Assembly (NCBI GenBank): GCA_043782425.1
Contig: JAYWAM010000214.1
Location: forward strand, 1 to 13,694
Reading direction: 5' to 3'
From: JAYWAM01 sp043782425
Lineage (GTDB): Bacteria > Pseudomonadota > Gammaproteobacteria > Burkholderiales > Usitatibacteraceae
DNA: 13,694 nt
This document shows positions 10,268 to 13,694 of this stretch, piece after piece. The notes below the pieces were generated by a model. The model worked only from the letters and a program-made list of their open reading frames with translations, did no database searches and was not told the origin of the DNA. Numbering within the stretch: position 1 is the first letter of the stretch; each line of letters starts with the position of its first letter. Both the position numbers and the translations under genes were made by a program.

Positions 10268-10525
10268 ATGAAGGTGTTGATTCCCAGCTCGCTACGTTCT
10301 TATACCAGCGCGCAGGAGGTCGAAGCCAAGGGTGCAACGCTCACTGAGCTGCTCGCCGATCTCGAGCGTCAATACCCCGGATTGCGCTTTCGCGTGATTG
10401 ACGAACAAGGCAAAATGCGCAGGCACATGCGGTTTTTCGTCAACGGCGAGCAGGTGTTCGATTTAGCGCACGCGCTACGTCCGACCGATGCGGTGTATCT
10501 GGTGCAGGCGTTAAGCGGCGGTTGA
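10268..10525 (+). CDS. MoaD/ThiS-family ubiquitin-like (beta-grasp) protein
   Basis: This 85-aa protein starts at the ATG at 10268, with GAGG (10256-10259) eight bases upstream. It has the length, RxHMRFFVNG segment (52-60) and C-terminal ALSGG of the MoaD/ThiS sulfur-carrier family. In that family the terminal Gly-Gly is adenylated by an E1-like enzyme (MoeB/ThiF) and thiocarboxylated, then donates sulfur to molybdopterin, thiazole or another product; some archaeal and bacterial relatives are conjugated to proteins instead. No E1, MoaE, ThiG or JAMM peptidase gene lies in the window, so it is not part of a standard moa or thi operon. Its only partner here is the BNR propeller gene, in the same direction. 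It is probably a specialised carrier or conjugation module of unknown pathway. Confidence 0.85.
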   Translation: MKVLIPSSLRSYTSAQEVEAKGATLTELLADLERQYPGLRFRVIDEQGKMRRHMRFFVNGEQVFDLAHALRPTDAVYLVQALSGG

Positions 10526-10581
10526 GGTGCGCTTATGGTGAAGCCCGCACAGGAAACGCGGCGGCGTATGTTGCCCCAGGG

Positions 10582-10824
10582 CTATTGAAAATCTCCTATT
10601 TTGTGCCAGCCCACCCTCACCCCCACCCTCTCCCGCCCAAGCGGGAGAGGGAGTTTTCTCCCTCTCCCCCGGAACGGGGGAGAGGGTCGGGGGCGTAGCA
10701 GGGGTTTCAGCCAGCATGCTGGCTACCTGCGAAGCGGCAGTCCGATGCAGCGGACTGCGCGCACTGCAAGTGAGGGGGTGGTGGAGTCAAGAAACTGTCG
10801 CGAATTAGGAAACGCTCAATAAGC
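10582..10824. mobile_element. MITE-like hairpin element, copy B (inverted, with nested insertion)
   Basis: This is the reverse-complement counterpart of the element at 6570-6735. The right terminus AATTAGGAAACGCTCAATAA (10803-10822) matches the left terminus of copy A, and the match continues for about 55 bp through GTGGAGTCAAGAA with three differences. The left terminus (from 10583, TATTGAAAATCTCCTATTTT) is more decayed. Internal stems are CCCTCTCCCGC/GCGGGAGAGGG (10626-10636 / 10641-10651) and CCCTCTCCCCC/GGGGGAGAGGG (10660-10670 / 10676-10686). It is longer than copy A because of an extra 77 bp at 10694-10770. It fills the space behind the MoaD-like gene. No coding capacity. Confidence 0.75.
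10694..10770. repeat. Nested palindromic insertion in element copy B
   Basis: Relative to copy A, the sequence is interrupted between TCGGGGG and TGAGGGGG by about 77 bp. These hold a perfect 16-bp palindrome AGCCAGCATGCTGGCT (10709-10724) and an 8-bp stem-loop GCAGTCCG-ATGCAG-CGGACTGC (10737-10758). Both look like units of a different REP family. No duplicated target bases beyond the G-run could be defined. Confidence 0.65.
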
Positions 10825-10843
10825 AAACGCAAAATGTGCAAAA

Positions 10844-10861
10844 CCTACCTGAGCAGGTAGG
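10844..10861. promoter_or_regulatory. 18-nt palindrome upstream of the protease promoter
   Basis: CCTACCTG-AG-CAGGTAGG is a perfect 8-bp inverted repeat with a 2-bp centre. It ends 16 bp before the -35 box of the protease operon, a place where activators or repressors often bind. It is also close enough to copy B of the hairpin element to be a leftover repeat. It lacks a T-run, so it is not a good terminator. Confidence 0.45.
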
Positions 10862-10877
10862 AAATGCATGCGCCCTG

Positions 10878-10906
10878 TTGACTTTCATTTTTTCCGGTTC
10901 TAATCT
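10878..10906 (+). promoter_or_regulatory. Candidate sigma-70 promoter of the protease operon
   Basis: TTGACT (10878-10883, 5 of 6 to the -35 consensus) and TAATCT (10901-10906, weak -10) are separated by exactly 17 bp, in an AT-rich spacer that stands out from the GC-rich surroundings. A start site near 10913 would give a leader of about 100 nt before the protease ATG. No attenuator was identified in that leader. Confidence 0.5.
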
Positions 10907-11013
10907 GGATTCGCAAAACGAATTACGCGCAGGCGTCATTCCAATTCCATTTACACCAGGAAGAAAGTCAATCCTCTTCCGCGCTTACGGCGGACTTATG
11001 CTCAAAGCCTTCA

Positions 11014-12018
11014 ATGACTATGCACACTAGACATCAGATTCCGCAATTATTGCGCGCGGCGAAACGGCGGGCTTTCGAGCAGTTTCTTTTTACGCCGCGG
11101 CTTGCGCGTAAATTTATCCAGCGCATCAGTACGCAACCGCAACACATCATTGTGGGTGTAGGTGTCGGGGATAAAATTACCGCGAACAAGCCTACCGGTC
11201 GTCCATCGGTGCGCCTTTACGTCGCCAAGAAACTCGATAAGCGGCTCATTCCGCCAGAACATCTGCTGCCAGGTGAAATCGATGGTATCGAAACTGATGT
11301 AGTGGAGATCGGTCGCCTGCGCGCCCAGGTTCCGAGCTATCGCAAGCGCAACCGGCCTGCGAAGCCTGGTTGCTCGATTGGCTTCGCGCTCGATACACCG
11401 CAAGGCGGCGTGTTGATGGCCGGCACATTGGGGGCGATAGTAACTGACGGCGAGACGCGCTATATCCTCAGCAACAATCATGTTCTCGCCAATGAAAACC
11501 AATTACCTGTGGGCGCGCCGGTCTATCAGCCGGGGCTGCTCGATCACGGCGATACCAACACCGATGCGATCGCCCGGCTGTCACGCTTCACCCCGCTATC
11601 TTCCACAGAACCTAACCGCGTGGACTGTGCAATTGCCGAAATCCTCGCCCCAGAACTGGTACGCAACGCAGTGATGGCAAAGGTTGGCAAGCTCTCGAGC
11701 GCGCAACCTATTGCCGTATTTGAGGGCATGCCTGTAGAGAAAGCCGGACGCGGATCGGGCTATACGCTCGGCAAGGTTTTCGACATCAGCGCCACACTCA
11801 CACTGGGCTACGAAATGGGTGAAATCAACTTCGTCGATCAAATCTTGATACGCGGCGCCAACCGTACATTTTCCGAGGACGGAGACTCGGGCGCACTGGT
11901 GGTTGATACGGATTCGGGCCGCGCCGCAGGGCTGCTTATCGGCGGCCACGGAGAATTTTCCGTCGCCAATCATCTTGAAGATGTGCTGACTGAACTTGGG
12001 GTCAGCGTCGTAGTTTGA
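11014..12018 (+). CDS. Trypsin-fold serine protease (S1-like, Nal1-type), no signal peptide
   Basis: This 334-aa product has a chymotrypsin-type triad in the right order: His156 (LSNNHVLA), Asp204 (NRVDCAIAEI) and Ser292 (EDGDSGALVV). Around residues 45-100 it has the IIVGVGVGDK ... VRLYVAKKLDKR ... EIDGIETDVVEIG module, and at 118-123 PGCSIG. This combination occurs in a family of bacterial trypsin-like proteins related to plant NAL1. The N-terminus is basic (RAAKRRAFEQ) and has no hydrophobic signal segment, so the enzyme appears cytosolic or leaves by a non-Sec route. Start choice is uncertain: ATG 11014 and ATG 11020 both lack a Shine-Dalgarno. It is 26 bp upstream of an exported protein gene and probably co-transcribed. 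It may process that protein or an unrelated target; the substrate is unknown. Confidence 0.85.
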   Translation: MTMHTRHQIPQLLRAAKRRAFEQFLFTPRLARKFIQRISTQPQHIIVGVGVGDKITANKPTGRPSVRLYVAKKLDKRLIPPEHLLPGEIDGIETDVVEIGRLRAQVPSYRKRNRPAKPGCSIGFALDTPQGGVLMAGTLGAIVTDGETRYILSNNHVLANENQLPVGAPVYQPGLLDHGDTNTDAIARLSRFTPLSSTEPNRVDCAIAEILAPELVRNAVMAKVGKLSSAQPIAVFEGMPVEKAGRGSGYTLGKVFDISATLTLGYEMGEINFVDQILIRGANRTFSEDGDSGALVVDTDSGRAAGLLIGGHGEFSVANHLEDVLTELGVSVVV

Positions 12019-12033
12019 CATGCCTTACCAAAC

Positions 12034-12040
12034 AGGAGGA
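12034..12040 (+). promoter_or_regulatory. Strong Shine-Dalgarno for the exported protein
   Basis: AGGAGGA lies four bases before the ATG at 12045. An earlier in-frame ATG at 12015 overlaps the protease stop region and would put ten polar residues before the signal peptide, so 12045 is chosen. Confidence 0.85.
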
Positions 12041-12044
12041 TTTC

Positions 12045-13622
12045 ATGCACACGTATCGCTCTATCGGCATTGTTCTCATTTCTGTAGCACTACTGGCGCT
12101 GGCGGGCCAGGCTGGCGCGCAAACTGTCACGCCCGCGGTCAAGCAAGATGTCTCCCCGCCGCTCTCCAGCATCCCATCGCCGCCACCGAAAGCACAGGCG
12201 GCGTTCAAGAAAATCCATCGCGTGAAACGCATTCCGCTCGCACAGACGATGCAACCGGCTGGCGCCGATACGGTGTTGCAAAAGAAAGCGTCGGGCACGC
12301 TTCCCGTCACGGCCATAGACGTGATCGAAGGCATAGGCGAGGGCATGGTGACCAACGGACAAACCTACCAGGTGACGAGCTTTCCTGCCGACACCACCGG
12401 CGCGGCCGGCAGCACGCAGTATGTGCAATGGGTCAATACCTCACTGCTGGTTCTGGACAAGGCTAGCAAGCAGCTGGTACTTGGACCGGTGGATGGCAGC
12501 GTGCTGTGGCGCGGTTTCGGCGGCAATTGTGAGCATTTCAACGACGGTGACCCCATAGTGTTGTTTGACCGCATGTCGAACCGCTGGGTGATGTCGCAAT
12601 TCGCCGTGAGCGGCACGCCTTTTTCGCAATGCATCGCCGTTTCCACCACGGCCGATGCCACCGGCACGTATAACCGTTACGAATTCCAGTACCAGGATTT
12701 CAATGACTACGGCAAGTTCGGCATCTGGCCGGATGGCTACTACGCCAGCTTCAACATGTTCGGCTCCAACAATGCCTTCCTGGGTTCCAAGGTATGCGCC
12801 TACGAGCGCGCGAAAATGCTCAGCGGCGATCCTGCGCGCATGATCTGCTTCGACGTCGCCGCTCAAGGCGGGTTGGTGCCTGCGGATCTTGAAGGCGCTG
12901 CTGCGCCGCCAACTGGCGCGCCAAACTATGTGATGAACATCGGCAACAACCGGCTCAATCTGTGGCGCTTCAAAGCAAATTGGACGAATCCCCTGGCCTC
13001 AACCTTAAGCGGCCCGAGTGCCATCGCTACTGCGCCTTTCCAGCAAGCGTGCGCCAGCGGGCCAACCCCAGGAACCTGCATCATTCAACCCAAGACGACC
13101 CAGCGTCTCGACTCGCTCGCTGATCGCCTCATGTACCGGCTCTCCTATCGCAATTTCGGCACACATGAATCCATGGTGGCGAATCACTCGGTTGCGGTGA
13201 CGCCGACCCGCGCGGCGGTACGCTGGTACGAAGTGCGCGACCCCGGCGGCACGGCGAAAATCCACCAGCAAGGAACTTATGCCCCCACCACGGCGTCGCG
13301 CTGGATGGGAAGCGCGGCGATGGACAAAATGGGCAATCTCGCAGTCGGCTACACCGTATCGAGCGCGTCGCTGTTCCCATCAATTCGCGTTGCCGGACGC
13401 CTGGCGAGCGACCCCGCCAATAAACTTTTAACGGAAAAAACATTAACCGCTGCAACCGGCAAGGGAGCACAAAAAGAGTCGGATCGATGGGGCGACTACA
13501 GCACCATGACGCTGGACCCGCAAGACGATTGCACATTCTGGTACACAGCCCAGTATCAGGCCGACGGCGTCAATCAATGGCACACAGCGATCGTGCGCTT
13601 TAAGTTTAGTGCGTGCCAGTAG
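12045..13622 (+). CDS. Exported protein of an uncharacterised family
   Basis: This 525-aa product begins with a clear Sec signal peptide: MHTYRS, a hydrophobic core of about residues 7-21, and a likely signal peptidase I site after AGAGQAGA-type residues near 25. A Pro/Ser-rich linker follows (about 37-50). The body has repeated WxxG/DGDPIV-like segments: QYVQWVNTSLLVLDK 125-139, DGDPIVLFDRMSNRWVMSQF 167-186, GIWPDGYYASFNMF 226-239, DSLADRLMYRLSYRNFG 356-372 and RWGDYSTMTLDPQDDCTFWY 481-500. I recall this motif string from uncharacterised secreted proteins of Acidobacteria and other phyla; its Trp/Gly-rich repetition suggests a beta-propeller. Eight cysteines (162, 196, 251, 268, 336, 345, 496, 524) suggest disulfides in the periplasm or outside the cell. 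No catalytic motif is recognised. It follows the serine protease gene by 26 bp. Distribution across distant phyla would fit horizontal transfer, which I infer only. Confidence 0.85.
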   Translation: MHTYRSIGIVLISVALLALAGQAGAQTVTPAVKQDVSPPLSSIPSPPPKAQAAFKKIHRVKRIPLAQTMQPAGADTVLQKKASGTLPVTAIDVIEGIGEGMVTNGQTYQVTSFPADTTGAAGSTQYVQWVNTSLLVLDKASKQLVLGPVDGSVLWRGFGGNCEHFNDGDPIVLFDRMSNRWVMSQFAVSGTPFSQCIAVSTTADATGTYNRYEFQYQDFNDYGKFGIWPDGYYASFNMFGSNNAFLGSKVCAYERAKMLSGDPARMICFDVAAQGGLVPADLEGAAAPPTGAPNYVMNIGNNRLNLWRFKANWTNPLASTLSGPSAIATAPFQQACASGPTPGTCIIQPKTTQRLDSLADRLMYRLSYRNFGTHESMVANHSVAVTPTRAAVRWYEVRDPGGTAKIHQQGTYAPTTASRWMGSAAMDKMGNLAVGYTVSSASLFPSIRVAGRLASDPANKLLTEKTLTAATGKGAQKESDRWGDYSTMTLDPQDDCTFWYTAQYQADGVNQWHTAIVRFKFSACQ

Positions 13623-13630
13623 ACAATTAC

Positions 13631-13662
13631 TCGTCGTCCCAGCGCAGGCTGGGACCCAGTCC
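13631..13662. repeat. REP-like palindrome, inverted relative to the left-edge copy
   Basis: The core TCCCAGC-GCAG-GCTGGGA (13637-13654) has a 7-bp stem. Together with the flanks TCGTCG and CCCAGTCC it matches 6-38 in reverse complement with two substitutions. It lies 9 bp after the stop of the exported-protein gene and may stabilise or end that transcript, although no T-run follows directly. The remaining bases to the window end hold nothing recognisable. Confidence 0.8.
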
Positions 13663-13694
13663 CGTCAACATCACTTTTAAACAATAGTCAGATC

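Noticed and set aside
9310..10269. 319-codon minus-strand open frame opposite the BNR gene
   Set aside because: It is an antisense shadow with no recognisable motifs; the plus strand has five Asp-boxes and a strong ribosome site.
10836..11030. 64-codon open frame before the protease
   Set aside because: It covers the palindrome and promoter, has no ribosome site and has no recognisable composition. A shorter leader peptide inside it (from 10999) is possible but unsupported.
12441..12866. Minus-strand 141-codon frame in the exported-protein gene
   Set aside because: It is an antisense shadow; the plus strand has a signal peptide, a Shine-Dalgarno and a conserved motif series.

Overview
The window reads as a chromosomal segment of a proteobacterium, most likely a betaproteobacterium. 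This is inferred from the moderately GC-rich coding style, a full-length cobalamin-dependent MetH, a FolM/PTR1-type pteridine reductase next to a MidA-type methyltransferase, and intergenic spaces packed with REP-like palindromes. No tRNA, rRNA, CRISPR array or intact transposase gene was seen. All genes are complete; the window edges fall in repeats, not in genes.

Layout. 1-443 is gene-free but full of repeats. A REP-like palindrome lies at the left edge, and a perfect 31-bp inverted repeat (77-107 / 330-360) encloses a frameshifted remnant of a REP-associated tyrosine transposase (RAYT). Next comes a MidA-family methyltransferase on the minus strand (444-1625). Divergent from it is a folate-linked pair: a pteridine reductase (1816-2556) overlapping metH (2547-6269) by 10 bp. 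A tiny two-helix membrane protein follows (6348-6548).

Two inverted copies of a MITE-like hairpin element (6570-6735 and 10582-10824) frame a block of four genes. On the minus strand are a short-chain dehydrogenase (7931-8836) and a patatin-like lipase (6852-7934), joined by a TTGA stop/start overlap. On the plus strand are a five-Asp-box BNR beta-propeller protein (9031-10236) and a small MoaD/ThiS-type ubiquitin-fold protein ending in Gly-Gly (10268-10525). The second element copy carries a 77-bp nested insertion made of two further palindromes.

The right end holds a two-gene operon behind a recognisable sigma-70-type promoter and an 18-nt palindrome. It encodes a trypsin-fold serine protease with a visible His/Asp/Ser triad and no signal peptide (11014-12018), and a 525-aa exported protein of an uncharacterised family (12045-13622). 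A REP-like palindrome matching the left-edge one, but inverted, follows it.

How the genes may work together: pteridine reductase and MetH both act on reduced pterin/folate, so their overlap suggests co-supply of tetrahydrofolate and methionine. The SDR/patatin pair suggests lipid or acyl metabolism. The BNR/MoaD pair and the protease/exported-protein pair are the least explained units and the best candidates for undescribed biology.
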